Shown here: one piece after another, positions 18,827-27,217 of the stretch | Layout: every line of letters begins with the position of its first letter | Numbering within the stretch: position 1 is the first letter of the stretch | DNA from: Pseudoxanthomonas gei | GTDB taxonomy: Bacteria > Pseudomonadota > Gammaproteobacteria > Xanthomonadales > Xanthomonadaceae | Reading direction: 5' to 3' | NCBI RefSeq assembly: GCF_010119615.1 | Contig: NZ_QOVG01000001.1 | Coordinates: 186,001 to 250,000 of the forward strand | DNA: 64,000 nucleotides | The notes under the pieces: generated by a model | Told to the model about the DNA's origin: nothing | Database searches by the model: none | The model's input: the letters and a program-made list of their open reading frames with translations, nothing else | Translations under genes and position numbers: made by a program

Positions 18827-19606
18827 TCAATGCTTCGGGGGAAGCGGTACGAAAGGACTGGTGGTGCGCTGGTACTCGGCGTAATCCGCACCGCGCGTGC
18901 GCAAGGCCTGCGCCTCGGTGTAGGGAATGCCGGTGACCCGATACAGGAACGCCAGCATCAGCGCCGGCCCGATGAGACTGACGGCCACCCAGCCCGTGCC
19001 CATGCCGATGGACAGGAACACATAGGTGAACCAGTGCAGGAATTCGAAGAAGTAGTTCGGGTGCCGCGAATAGCGCCACAGGCCACTGCGGCAGGTCTTG
19101 CCGCGGTTGGCAGGATCCATGCGGTGCGCGGCCAACTGGCTGTCGGCCATGCCTTCACCCATCACTGCGACCAGCCAGACCACGACGGCGATTGCCTTCC
19201 ACAACGTCCAATGCGCAACCGGGTTGTGTGCGGCAATCCAGAACGGCAGGGAGAACAGCACCACGAATCCCGCCTGTGCCTGGAAGAACAGGAAGAAATT
19301 GCGTTGATTGCCGCTCCAGCGCACACGCAGGTTGCGGTAGCGCCCGTCTTCCTCTTCGCTGAAGACGCGCCTGGCCAGATGCAAGGCCAGGCGCGCGCCC
19401 CACAGGCCGCCCATCAGGGCCACCAGCACGCGGGGCAGGGCGGCGCCCGGCAACACCAACGCGTAATAGACCGCGGCCACGGCCATGCCGGCCGACCACA
19501 ACACGTCAACGATGCCAGCGTTGGCCGTCTTCCGTTGCCACAGCCAGCCACCGCCCATCAGCACGGACGCAGCCAGCAATACCCAGAGCAAGGGCCACGC
19601 GTTCAT
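18827..19606 (-). CDS. DUF1295 integral membrane protein (steroid 5-alpha-reductase-like fold)
   Basis: A 259-aa membrane protein with about six helices. The C-terminal signature SGLWRYSRHPNYFFEFLHW and RTRGADYAEYQRTTSPFVPL places it in DUF1295, related to NADPH-dependent sterol and enoyl reductases. It probably reduces or modifies a lipid; in similar operons it accompanies CFA-type methyltransferases. Its ATG at 19606 overlaps the stop of the upstream DUF2878 gene (ATGA). Confidence 0.88.
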   Translation of the reverse strand: MNAWPLLWVLLAASVLMGGGWLWQRKTANAGIVDVLWSAGMAVAAVYYALVLPGAALPRVLVALMGGLWGARLALHLARRVFSEEEDGRYRNLRVRWSGNQRNFFLFFQAQAGFVVLFSLPFWIAAHNPVAHWTLWKAIAVVVWLVAVMGEGMADSQLAAHRMDPANRGKTCRSGLWRYSRHPNYFFEFLHWFTYVFLSIGMGTGWVAVSLIGPALMLAFLYRVTGIPYTEAQALRTRGADYAEYQRTTSPFVPLPPKH

Positions 19607-20148
19607 CCTGGAACTCCGCTGGACGAGGGTAGGGGGGTTCTCGCGAGGCGCAGCGTGGCATAACTCAACAGCCCCATTGCCGCTCCCCACAGCGCAGCCA
19701 AAGGTACCAGTACCGCCGCACAATAATCTGTGAATTGAACCGCACCCCACGTACGCGACGCAATCCAGTACGAGAGCGCTCCGCCCAGCGCGCCAAAGGC
19801 GATGGCCAGCAACGGGCGGCGCATGATGCCGGACATCGAATGATTGAAGGTCAGGGCAAAGCCCATCCAGAGCGACAGTATCCACACGGGGGCGAGCGCG
19901 GCAGATGGGACGGGCGAGGCATAGCGCAGCAAACCGCTGGCCGCCATGGTCGTATCGACCACGAGGCCCACCGGCAGGGCAAGCAGCATCAGGCCCACGT
20001 CACCGCGGGCGCGGAATCGGGGCAAGAGCTGGACCGCGGCAAACAGCAACAGGCACAGCGGGCCCAGCCAGGCAAGTCCACGTGCCGCACCCCCTACCGC
20101 TGCCATCCATAGCAGTTGCGAGGCAATGAAATTCAGCCAATTGCTCAC
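19603..20148 (-). CDS. DUF2878 membrane protein
   Basis: A 181-aa protein with about six hydrophobic segments (e.g. FIASQLLWMAAVGG, LMLLALPVGLVVDT, PVWILSLWMGFALTFNHS). The NHSMSG and LPVGLVVDT stretches fit DUF2878, a family of unknown function regularly found in CFA/DUF1365 clusters. GTG 20148 is preferred because it overlaps the stop of the upstream gene (GTGA) and starts the first helix. Confidence 0.8.
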   Translation of the reverse strand: MSNWLNFIASQLLWMAAVGGAARGLAWLGPLCLLLFAAVQLLPRFRARGDVGLMLLALPVGLVVDTTMAASGLLRYASPVPSAALAPVWILSLWMGFALTFNHSMSGIMRRPLLAIAFGALGGALSYWIASRTWGAVQFTDYCAAVLVPLAALWGAAMGLLSYATLRLARTPLPSSSGVPG

Positions 20149-21437
20149 GCCGCCGCCATTGCATACGGATATTGCGGCGGGCGCGCATCCGGACGCGTCA
20201 GCCACAGGTGCACGTCGCCGATGGAACGTTCGCGGAACCCGCCCTCGCAATAGGCCAGGTAGAAGTTCCACATGCGCACGAAGCGGGTGTCGTAACCCAG
20301 CGCCCTGACCCGGGGCAAGTTCGCATGGAAGCGCTCGCGCCAGGCCTTGAGCGTCAACGCGTAACTGGGGCCGATGTCCTCCAGGTTGAACACGCGCAGG
20401 TCACTGGCCCGCCCAATGGCGCCAGCCATCGCCGACACGCTGGGTATGAAGCTGCCCGGGAAGATGAAACGCTTGATGAAGTCGACCGACTTCAGGGCCT
20501 GCAGGTAGCGGTGGTCCTCGATGGTGATCGCCTGCACCAGGGCCTCGCCGTCGGGCTTGAGCAGGCCGGCGACCTTGGCGAAGTAGGTGTCCAGGTACTG
20601 GTGGCCGATGGCTTCGATCATCTCGATCGAGACCAGCCGATCGTACTGCCCGTCCAGGTCACGGTAGTCCTTGAGCATCACCTCGACGCGGTCTCCCAGC
20701 CCTGCCTGCTGGATGCGCTGGCAGGCCAGCTCGTGCTGCTCGCGGGAGATGGTGGTGGTGGTGACGTGGCAGCCATGCTCACGGGCGGCATGCAGCGCGA
20801 ACCCGCCCCAGCCCGTGCCGATCTCCACCACGTGGTGCTGTGGGCCCAGGCGCAGTTTCTCGCATATGCGCGCCAGCTTTCGTGTCGAAGCAACTTCCAG
20901 GGTCTCGTCCTCGCTCTCGAATATCGCGGAGGAATACATGAGGTTGTCGTCCAGGAACAGCTGGAACAGCGGATTCCCCAGGTCATAGTGCGCGGCGATG
21001 TTGCGGCGGCTGCCCCTGCGCGTATTGCGGGCAAGCGCATGCATGGCCTGCATCGCCCAGCCGCCCAGTTTTGCCAGCCCGGAGTCCATTGCGTCCAGGC
21101 GTTCCCGATTGCGTACCAGGATACGCACGAGGGCGACCAGGTCGTCGCAGTCCCACAAGCCCTCCAGATAGGCCTCGCCTGCGCCAACGCTGCCGTTGAG
21201 CGCGGCCATGCGGTAGAAGGCCGGGTCGTGGATCCGCAGGTGCGCGTGCAGCGTTGCATCGGCATGGGCCGCGGGTGTGCCAAGGACCATGGTTTCGCCG
21301 CTTTCCTCGATCGACAGTCGGCAGTCGCGCAACTCGCCCAGCGTTGCAAGCAAGCGCTTGCGCAGTACCTTTTCAACCATCGAAGATGCAGCCTGCTGGG
21401 TGGCGCCATCGAGCACGGGCACATGCGGACGATTCAC
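20145..21437 (-). CDS. cfa: cyclopropane-fatty-acyl-phospholipid synthase
   Basis: Uses SAM to methylenate unsaturated acyl chains of membrane phospholipids. The 430-aa protein has the N-terminal lipid-binding domain and the catalytic domain with AHYDLGNPLFQLFLDD, MYSSAIFE, SAM motif VVEIGTGWGGFALHA, MIEAIGHQYLDTYF, and FIKRFIFPGSFIPS. Length and motifs are those of true CFA synthases. It sits mid-operon; its ATG at 21437 overlaps the stop of the upstream DUF1365 gene. Confidence 0.93.
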   Translation of the reverse strand: MNRPHVPVLDGATQQAASSMVEKVLRKRLLATLGELRDCRLSIEESGETMVLGTPAAHADATLHAHLRIHDPAFYRMAALNGSVGAGEAYLEGLWDCDDLVALVRILVRNRERLDAMDSGLAKLGGWAMQAMHALARNTRRGSRRNIAAHYDLGNPLFQLFLDDNLMYSSAIFESEDETLEVASTRKLARICEKLRLGPQHHVVEIGTGWGGFALHAAREHGCHVTTTTISREQHELACQRIQQAGLGDRVEVMLKDYRDLDGQYDRLVSIEMIEAIGHQYLDTYFAKVAGLLKPDGEALVQAITIEDHRYLQALKSVDFIKRFIFPGSFIPSVSAMAGAIGRASDLRVFNLEDIGPSYALTLKAWRERFHANLPRVRALGYDTRFVRMWNFYLAYCEGGFRERSIGDVHLWLTRPDARPPQYPYAMAAA

Positions 21438-22282
21438 GGGGATATCCTTTTCTGTGGATGGTCATGGACGGGATTGCCGCGTAGCCAAAGGCGCAGGGCT
21501 TGCCAGTGGATGGCGGCCAGCACTTGCAGCGTCATCAGCGGGAAGCGGAGCAGCGCCGCTGCCAGGTGGCGTGAATCGATGGGAGCCCGCCGCAGGACCA
21601 GGGTGGCGTCGAACTCACGATCTGTTGGATCACCTTGCGACTCCGGCGACAACACATCCATGTGCACGTGCAAGCTGTCACCAGGAACGTCTAATCGCCA
21701 TGCGTAGGCGTGTTGCATCGCCATGAAGGGCGAGACATGGAATCGCTTTTCGAATTTCCAGGCGTGCATCCTGCCGTGGGGATTGGCGTCAGCGGCCGCA
21801 AGCACATAGACATATCGCTGCTTCCAGGGCGTGTTGGTGATTTCAGCCACCACGGTATCCAGCGTCTGTCCGTCTTCGGCGAAGCAGTAATAGAAGCTGA
21901 CCGGATTGAAGCACTTGCCGAAGTAGCGCAGGTGGGCAAGCAGGCGTATCGGACCGCGCGGCCGTGGGTGGCCGTGCTGCTCCACGCAGTCACGCACGGC
22001 CAAGTCCAGTGGCACTGCAGGGTCGCCCAGGTAGTCACTGCGCCTGAATTCGGCCACGTTGCGCCGCCCCACCGACCACAGCCAGCGACCCGCGAACACC
22101 TGCTCGACTTCGGCAAGGTCCAGGTAGGCCATGAACAGGCGATAGCGGAACGCATGCGGATGGGGTGCATGGCGTCGATGCCGCACCCAGCCCGTGTAGA
22201 GCCCGCTCGCAAGGTCCGCGGCGCGCGGGCATGCATTGATTTCACTGTGCTGCGGATCCGCCGCAGGGCGCAACAGGGTCAT
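21434..22282 (-). CDS. DUF1365 family protein
   Basis: A 282-aa protein with the family signature RHRRHAPHPHAFRYRLFMAYLDL (quoted only in part: RHAPHPHAFRY), LAHLRYFGKCFNPVSFYYCF and VAEITNTPWKQRYVYVL. DUF1365 proteins nearly always sit beside a COG2907-type oxidoreductase and a CFA synthase, as here, and belong to loci induced by light or singlet oxygen in several proteobacteria; their activity is unknown. ATG 22282 overlaps the stop of the upstream gene; a GTG six bases earlier is possible. Confidence 0.9.
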   Translation of the reverse strand: MTLLRPAADPQHSEINACPRAADLASGLYTGWVRHRRHAPHPHAFRYRLFMAYLDLAEVEQVFAGRWLWSVGRRNVAEFRRSDYLGDPAVPLDLAVRDCVEQHGHPRPRGPIRLLAHLRYFGKCFNPVSFYYCFAEDGQTLDTVVAEITNTPWKQRYVYVLAAADANPHGRMHAWKFEKRFHVSPFMAMQHAYAWRLDVPGDSLHVHMDVLSPESQGDPTDREFDATLVLRRAPIDSRHLAAALLRFPLMTLQVLAAIHWQALRLWLRGNPVHDHPQKRISP

Positions 22283-23526
22283 GGCCACTGCACTCCCAGT
22301 CCACGTGCGACCTCCACTCCGCTGCGCAATCCATCTTCGTGGAAACCGAACCCCCAGCCCGCACCGGCGAACCAGGTGTGCGCAAGCCCCTGGATTTCCT
22401 GCTTGCGTGCCTGTGCCGCTACCGAGGCATGATCCTGCAGCGGATGGCGGTAGTGCAGCCGCCGATGGATCCGTGCCGGGTCAATGTCGGCGTGCCGGTT
22501 GAGCGAGACGATGAACTGCTGCGGCGCCTGCAGCGACTGCAACGCATTCATCCAATAGCTGACACTGCAGGGCGCGTTTTTGTCCGCAGGCACCCAGGCG
22601 TTCCACGCCGCCCAGGCGCCACGGCGCGTGGGCAGTACGCGGATATCCGAATGCAGGATGGCCTCGTTGTCCTGGTACTGGATCGCGCCGAGGATTTCCC
22701 GTTCCCGGGCGGTCGCATCGACAAGCAGGGACAGCGCATCGTCGGCATGGCAGGCAAGCACCACTTCGTCGAAAAATTCGCTGCCAAGCCTGCTGGTCAC
22801 GCTGGCACCGCCGGTCACCCGACGTACCGAAGTCACTGGCGTCGCCAGTCGTTCCTGCACCGTCCAGCGCGAGCGCAGCGCGCGTACATACGATTGCGAG
22901 CCGCCACCGACCACCCGCCATTGCGGCCGGCCCGTCAGTTGCAGCATGTCGTGGTTGGCCATGAAGGCGACCAGGTGCTTCATGGGAAACCCGAGGATGC
23001 CGCGCGCGGGCGACGACCACAGCGCCGACGCCATCGGGATGAGGTGGTTGTCGCGGAACATGGCCGAATACCGGTTCGATGCGAGGTACTCGCCCAGCGT
23101 GGGGCCTGGAGTACCCGTGCCCAGCACGGCCGGCGCATCGCGGTAGAAGCCCCGAAGCTCGGCCAGCATCCGCCAGAACGACGGGTTCAGCAGGTTGCCG
23201 GGCTGGCAGAACAGGCCGCGGACGCTACCGGCGTTGTATTCCAGCCCACTGGCTTCATCGTGGACCGAGAAGCTCATCGTGGTGGGCTGTGATACGACGC
23301 CAAGCTCGGCGAACATCGCAGTCAGCAGCGGATAGTGCGCCTGGTTGAAGACAATGAAGCCCGAATCCACCAGGTGGTGCCGGCCATCGACTTCAATGTC
23401 GTGGGTGTGGGTATGGCCGCCAAGGTAATCGCCGCTTTCGAACAGCACGACCTGGTGCTGGCGCGAAAGCAGCCATGCCGCGCCCAGCCCCGCAATGCCG
23501 GAGCCCACCACTGCAATGCGACTCAT
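22279..23526 (-). CDS. FAD/NAD-binding amine-oxidase-fold oxidoreductase (COG2907 type)
   Basis: A 415-aa flavoprotein. The Rossmann motif VVGSGIAGLGAA (GxGxxG at 8-13) opens the protein, followed by LVDSGFIVFNQAHYPLL and the C-terminal FAD-contact WFAGAGWGFGFHEDG. Related enzymes include squalene and carotenoid desaturases; in the furan fatty acid pathway a flavin-dependent desaturase (UfaD) acts on methylated acyl chains, and this gene is a candidate for such a role. Overlaps both neighbours by ATGA. Confidence 0.88.
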   Translation of the reverse strand: MSRIAVVGSGIAGLGAAWLLSRQHQVVLFESGDYLGGHTHTHDIEVDGRHHLVDSGFIVFNQAHYPLLTAMFAELGVVSQPTTMSFSVHDEASGLEYNAGSVRGLFCQPGNLLNPSFWRMLAELRGFYRDAPAVLGTGTPGPTLGEYLASNRYSAMFRDNHLIPMASALWSSPARGILGFPMKHLVAFMANHDMLQLTGRPQWRVVGGGSQSYVRALRSRWTVQERLATPVTSVRRVTGGASVTSRLGSEFFDEVVLACHADDALSLLVDATAREREILGAIQYQDNEAILHSDIRVLPTRRGAWAAWNAWVPADKNAPCSVSYWMNALQSLQAPQQFIVSLNRHADIDPARIHRRLHYRHPLQDHASVAAQARKQEIQGLAHTWFAGAGWGFGFHEDGLRSGVEVARGLGVQWP

Positions 23527-24503
23527 GCCGGGCGGCGCCCCGGTCGCGACAGTCCTGCAGGCACCGGTTTAAGGTCGCGCACCAGGCCGAGCCAGGACAT
23601 CAGTTTCAGGCCATACCAGGTGACGTCGACTTCCCACCAGCGGAAACCCTGGCGTGCCGAGCCTGGGAAATGGTGGTGGTTGTTGTGCCAGCCTTCGCCA
23701 AAGGTGATCAGCGCCAGCCACAGGTTGTTGCGGCTGTCGTCCCTGGTGTCGAAGCGGCGGCTGCCGAACACGTGTGCCAGCGAGTTGATGGTGACGGTGG
23801 CGTGGAACAGCACGATGGTGGAGATGAAGAATCCCCACACCAGCAGTTGCGGGCCGTTGGTGGCCAATGCCGGATGCGCGTGCTGCAGCCAGTTGCCGCA
23901 CTGGAAAAGGCCCACGGCCAGCAGTAGCGGCAGAACGATGTCGAAGCGGTCCAGCAACCTGAGTTCGGGAAACTTGCGCAGGTCGGGAATTGCGTCCCAG
24001 TCGGTGCGGAAGCCGCGCGGGGTCAGGAACCAGCCCATGTGGCTCCACCAGAAGCCGTGCTGGCGCGGCGAGTGCGGATCGGCCGGGGTATCGGTATGGC
24101 GGTGGTGCTGGCGATGGTGCGCGGCCCACCACAACGGCCCGCGCTGCACGCAGGTGGCTCCGATCGCCGCGAACACGAACTGCACCACGCGCGAGGTACG
24201 GAACGACTTGTGCGAAAAATAACGGTGGTAGAAGCCGGTCAGCGCGAACATCCGCAGCCCGTACAGCGCCACTGCCACGCCCAGTGCGAACCAGGAGAAA
24301 CCCACCCAGACCACGGCCAAGCAGGCCAGGTGCATGGCGACGAAGGGCGCGGTGCGCAGCCAATCGATGCGATCGGCGTGTTCTCCGCATTCGGCCGGCG
24401 ATCCCTCCACGCTGGAATCAAACCAGCTGAGCAGCGTGCGCAACCCGGCGTGGCGCTCGTCGGCAGGCCCGGGGGCAGGAGAAACGGGCGGTGGGCACGG
24501 CAC
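23523..24503 (-). CDS. membrane acyl-CoA (fatty acid) desaturase
   Basis: A 326-aa di-iron membrane desaturase with the three histidine boxes HRYFSH (93-98), HHRQHH (129-134) and HNNHHH (273-278) and the GEGWHNNHHHFP stretch of delta-9 acyl-CoA desaturases. It would supply the unsaturated acyl chains that the methyltransferases downstream modify. GTG 24503 is the start; the first 40 residues are Pro-rich and unconserved. First gene of the seven-gene minus-strand operon ending at 17736. Confidence 0.93.
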   Translation of the reverse strand: MPCPPPVSPAPGPADERHAGLRTLLSWFDSSVEGSPAECGEHADRIDWLRTAPFVAMHLACLAVVWVGFSWFALGVAVALYGLRMFALTGFYHRYFSHKSFRTSRVVQFVFAAIGATCVQRGPLWWAAHHRQHHRHTDTPADPHSPRQHGFWWSHMGWFLTPRGFRTDWDAIPDLRKFPELRLLDRFDIVLPLLLAVGLFQCGNWLQHAHPALATNGPQLLVWGFFISTIVLFHATVTINSLAHVFGSRRFDTRDDSRNNLWLALITFGEGWHNNHHHFPGSARQGFRWWEVDVTWYGLKLMSWLGLVRDLKPVPAGLSRPGRRPA

Positions 24504-24536
24504 GGCGTGGACTCTCGGAGAAGGGATGCTCCGACC

Positions 24537-24564
24537 TATACGTTCCGCACCTTGTTATGGATGC
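24537..24564 (-). promoter_or_regulatory. candidate ECF-type promoter of the lipid operon
   Basis: On the minus strand GCATCC (24564-24559) and CGTATA (24542-24537) are separated by 16 bases, about 34 bases before the GTG of the desaturase. The ATCC/CG-T-A layout resembles promoters read by SigK/RpoE-type ECF factors, and an ECF sigma gene lies just upstream. Read by eye; no second copy was found before the sigma gene. Confidence 0.35.
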
Positions 24565-24608
24565 AGCTGGCCCGACGCAACTTCGCCGGGGCCGAGGGCG
24601 TCATGCGC

Positions 24609-25382
24609 TCAGAGCATTGCGATCGAACCCTTGGCCGTGACCGGGCCGCTGGGATTGCCACCCGGTCCTCCGCCTGGCGGTTCCAGCGTGATCGCGAGAA
24701 TCGCGCGCGCGTCGAGCAGAGCCAGCCACTTCTCCGGTACCTGGGCCGATTGCGCGCGCTCGGCGCTGACGAGGCCGAGCGAACGCGGGGTGCCGTCGGC
24801 CGGGATCAGCCACAGTTCCTGCACGCGCCCCGGCTCGACCACCGGATCGAGCGGGGTGATGGTCATGCGACCACTGCGCTGGTCGACGGTGGCGACGAAT
24901 CCAGGCCGACCGTCATCGCGAGCCAGGGTGGATGCCATCGGAACCGGTGTCGGGATCGGCGGCGCAACCACGACCGGAGGTGCCGGCGCGGTGTCGGGCA
25001 TGCGTACGGAATTCAAGAGTGCCAGCAAACATACGGCCGCGGTGACGAAACCACCCACGCCCAACCAGCGCCAGAATCCAAGGCTGTTCCAGAACGGGCC
25101 GCGCTCGGCGGCGACCACGCTGCGGGGCGAGGGACCGAATCCGAGCGCGCTGCCGATCCGCGCCCAGACATAGTCGGGGACCGGAACGGGAGCGATCTGT
25201 GCGGCCAGCGCCATGAAGCCCTGTTCCCAGCCGGCGACCTCGTCGGCGAAGGCGGGCTCGCGGGCAATGCGCGACTCGACAGCGCGTCGCTGCGCGGTAT
25301 CGAGCACGCCCAGGACATATTCGCCGGCCAGCACGTCGTCCTCGGGTGGCATCTGATCCATCGGCAGGGAGGGTGTGTTCAT
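24609..25382 (-). CDS. RskA-type anti-sigma factor
   Basis: A 257-aa membrane protein. Residues 1-80 are a cytosolic anti-sigma domain (EDDVLAGEYVLGVLDTAQRRAVESR style), one helix spans 106-126, and the periplasmic part is an RskA domain (RMTITPLDPV, QELWLIPADGTPRSLG, ending SGPVTAKGSI). It should hold the adjacent sigma factor inactive until a membrane or periplasmic signal triggers proteolysis. ATG 25382 overlaps the sigma stop (ATGA). Confidence 0.9.
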   Translation of the reverse strand: MNTPSLPMDQMPPEDDVLAGEYVLGVLDTAQRRAVESRIAREPAFADEVAGWEQGFMALAAQIAPVPVPDYVWARIGSALGFGPSPRSVVAAERGPFWNSLGFWRWLGVGGFVTAAVCLLALLNSVRMPDTAPAPPVVVAPPIPTPVPMASTLARDDGRPGFVATVDQRSGRMTITPLDPVVEPGRVQELWLIPADGTPRSLGLVSAERAQSAQVPEKWLALLDARAILAITLEPPGGGPGGNPSGPVTAKGSIAML

Positions 25383-25951
25383 CGTTCCAGGCACGCCTTC
25401 AGTTTTACCAGGCTGCGCCTGATCCAGCTCTTGACCGTGCCGAGCGGCGTGCCGCTGCGCTGGGCCAGTTCCTCATAGGTAATGCCTTCGAAAAATGCAG
25501 TGCGCACCAGTTGCTGGCGTGGCACTTCCAGCTCGCCAAGGCAGACATCCAGCCGATGTCCTTCGAGCATGGCCTCCGCGGCGCCCTGGGCATCGGGCGC
25601 GGCGTCCACCAGTTCCTCGGCCAGGTCGATCGGGACCGACTGGCGGCTGGCGCGGCCCGAACGGATATGGTCGATGGCGCGATTGCGCGCCATCATCGTC
25701 AGCCAGGTAAGGCCGCTTGCGCGTGCCGGATCGAACTGGGTCGCCTTGCGCCAGACGTTGGTGAACACTTCCTGCAGCACGTCCTCGGCCTCGGCACGCT
25801 GCGGAATGATGCGCATGCAGACTCCGAACAGGCGCGGCGAGGTGCTGCGGTAAAGTCTCTCGAAAGCGGCGCGGTCGCCGTTGGCGGTCGCCAGCAGCAG
25901 TTGGCCGGGCTCGTCGTGGTCGGACGTGTCTGCGAATCGGGGGACCGGCAT
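25379..25951 (-). CDS. RNA polymerase ECF sigma factor (SigK/RpoE type)
   Basis: A 190-aa sigma-70 family ECF protein. Region 2: AAFERLYRSTSPRLFGVCMRI and AEDVLQEVFTNVWRKA (each a known sigma2 stretch), LTWLTMMARNRAIDHIR; region 4: FFEGITYEELAQRSGTPLGTVKSWIRRSL. Paired by overlap with an RskA-type anti-sigma factor. The convergence in position with the lipid operon (105 bp from the anti-sigma stop to the desaturase start) suggests that operon is a target. Confidence 0.93.
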   Translation of the reverse strand: MPVPRFADTSDHDEPGQLLLATANGDRAAFERLYRSTSPRLFGVCMRIIPQRAEAEDVLQEVFTNVWRKATQFDPARASGLTWLTMMARNRAIDHIRSGRASRQSVPIDLAEELVDAAPDAQGAAEAMLEGHRLDVCLGELEVPRQQLVRTAFFEGITYEELAQRSGTPLGTVKSWIRRSLVKLKACLER

Positions 25952-26018
25952 GCGTGGGCCTGTGGCGCGGGAGGGTGGACTGACCACCGATGCTACCCCA
26001 CGCGAGATCGCTGCGTTT

Positions 26019-26396
26019 TCACTTGCGCGGCCGCGATATCTTCCATAGCAGGACCGCGGCAATGAGCAGCATCCATTCGAGCAGGGCAAGCAGCAGCGTG
26101 GCCGGCTCCAGCGGCCACAGTCGCGCCATGCTGACGGCGCGGTACAGCACGATGGGTATGTAGAAGGCCAGCGCCAGCACGACCCCGTTGCGCGGCTGCC
26201 GCGTCCGCGCGAAGTAGGCGAACAGGAACGCCATGCCGAGTTGCAGGCCTCCGTAGATGACCAGGTATTCGGACTGCCCGGACCTGCTGAGCACCTGGTA
26301 ACCCACAGCGGATGCCGTGGTCCCGGGAAACAGCGTGCACCAGAGTGCCAGCAGGGCGTAGAGCACGGCATTGAGGTAGAGATAGGCGTTGACCAT
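26019..26396 (-). CDS. small membrane protein, DUF4345-like
   Basis: A 125-aa protein with four hydrophobic segments (LYLNAVLYALLALWC, YGGLQLGMAFLFAYFA, VVLALAFYIPIVLY, LLLALLEWMLLIAAVLLW). The GYQVL...SEYLVIYGGLQLG pattern is that of DUF4345-type integral membrane proteins of unknown function. ATG 26396 (MVNAYLYL) is chosen; a start at 26429 would add eleven residues. No clear ribosome binding site. Confidence 0.7.
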   Translation of the reverse strand: MVNAYLYLNAVLYALLALWCTLFPGTTASAVGYQVLSRSGQSEYLVIYGGLQLGMAFLFAYFARTRQPRNGVVLALAFYIPIVLYRAVSMARLWPLEPATLLLALLEWMLLIAAVLLWKISRPRK

Positions 26397-26499
26397 GCAA
26401 GGCTCACTGGCTGGGGTAGGGGAAGACATCTCATAAGCCGGCACAGCTCTTGACTGCGGATGGATCCATTGGGTGGGTCTTGTCCGCGGGGATCATGCA

Positions 26500-26679
26500 A
26501 TGGCGGCCCAGAACGGCCACATGGCCCGGCTGCGAGAGGGCGAATACGTCATTCCTGCGGATCCGTCCGCGCAGGAAGTTCGGTCGCCAGCGGACGGCCC
26601 GCTGCCCGAATGCAGCGCCTGTGCAGGCAGTGGGCAGGAAACGAATGCATGTGGCGGGTCCGTTGACGGGCTTCACTGA
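26500..26679 (+). CDS. possible small ORF with CxxCxGxG motif
   Basis: A 59-codon frame (ATG 26500, stop 26677-26679) inside the 395-bp gap between 26397 and 26791. It encodes REGEYVIPADPSAQE and then CSACAGSG, which fits the CxxCxGxG zinc-binding pattern of DnaJ. Weak upstream signal (GGGG at 26488-26491). This could be chance in GC-rich DNA; otherwise I see nothing in this gap. Confidence 0.25.
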   Translation: MAAQNGHMARLREGEYVIPADPSAQEVRSPADGPLPECSACAGSGQETNACGGSVDGLH

Positions 26680-26791
26680 CCATTACGTGAGGCGCCGTCC
26701 TACGGATGCACGCGATGCAGCCCGCTTTGCCGCAGCCGTGCAATCGGACACGCTTGCTGCCATGCCGGCACCGGTGCTGAAGGACCAGTCG

Positions 26792-27184
26792 ATGCGCTTG
26801 ACGATGCTGTTGTTGCTGCTTTCCACCACTGCGTCCGTGCAGGCGCAGCAGGTATACAAATGCGCCGGAACCACCGGCGTGGCCTATCAGTCGCAGCCCT
26901 GCCTGCCGTCGCAACGCACGCTGAAGCAATGGGACGCTGCACCGGATCCACCGCCTGCCCCGACAAAGGGCAAGGCCGTCGCTTCCGCCAGGGTGAAACC
27001 GCCGTCGAAACCGGCGCGCCGGTCCAGGGGCCCCAATAACATGCGGCAACGCGCCGATCCTGCGGAGGCGCGCTGCAATGCGGCCAAGGCCCGCCGCGTG
27101 TCGAAGCTCGAAGCGGTGGGGCTGAAGCGGACCTTCGACCTGCTGCGGAAGCTGGACGACGCCGTGCACCTGGCTTGCCGTTAG
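26792..27184 (+). CDS. exported DUF4124-type protein
   Basis: A 130-aa secreted protein. ATG 26792 has AAGGA seven bases upstream and starts a signal peptide ending VQAQ; an upstream ATG at 26762 lacks one. DUF4124 signature: VYKC (C24), AYQSQPC (C37). The middle is Pro/Lys/Arg-rich, and the C-terminal stretch AVGLKRTFDLLRKLDDAVHLAC nearly matches that of the 55665 gene product, its paralogue in this window. Function unknown; periplasmic. Confidence 0.82.
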   Translation: MRLTMLLLLLSTTASVQAQQVYKCAGTTGVAYQSQPCLPSQRTLKQWDAAPDPPPAPTKGKAVASARVKPPSKPARRSRGPNNMRQRADPAEARCNAAKARRVSKLEAVGLKRTFDLLRKLDDAVHLACR

Positions 27185-27217
27185 CGGACCGGCTGCTGGC
27201 GGCTGCCAACGCTCAGC

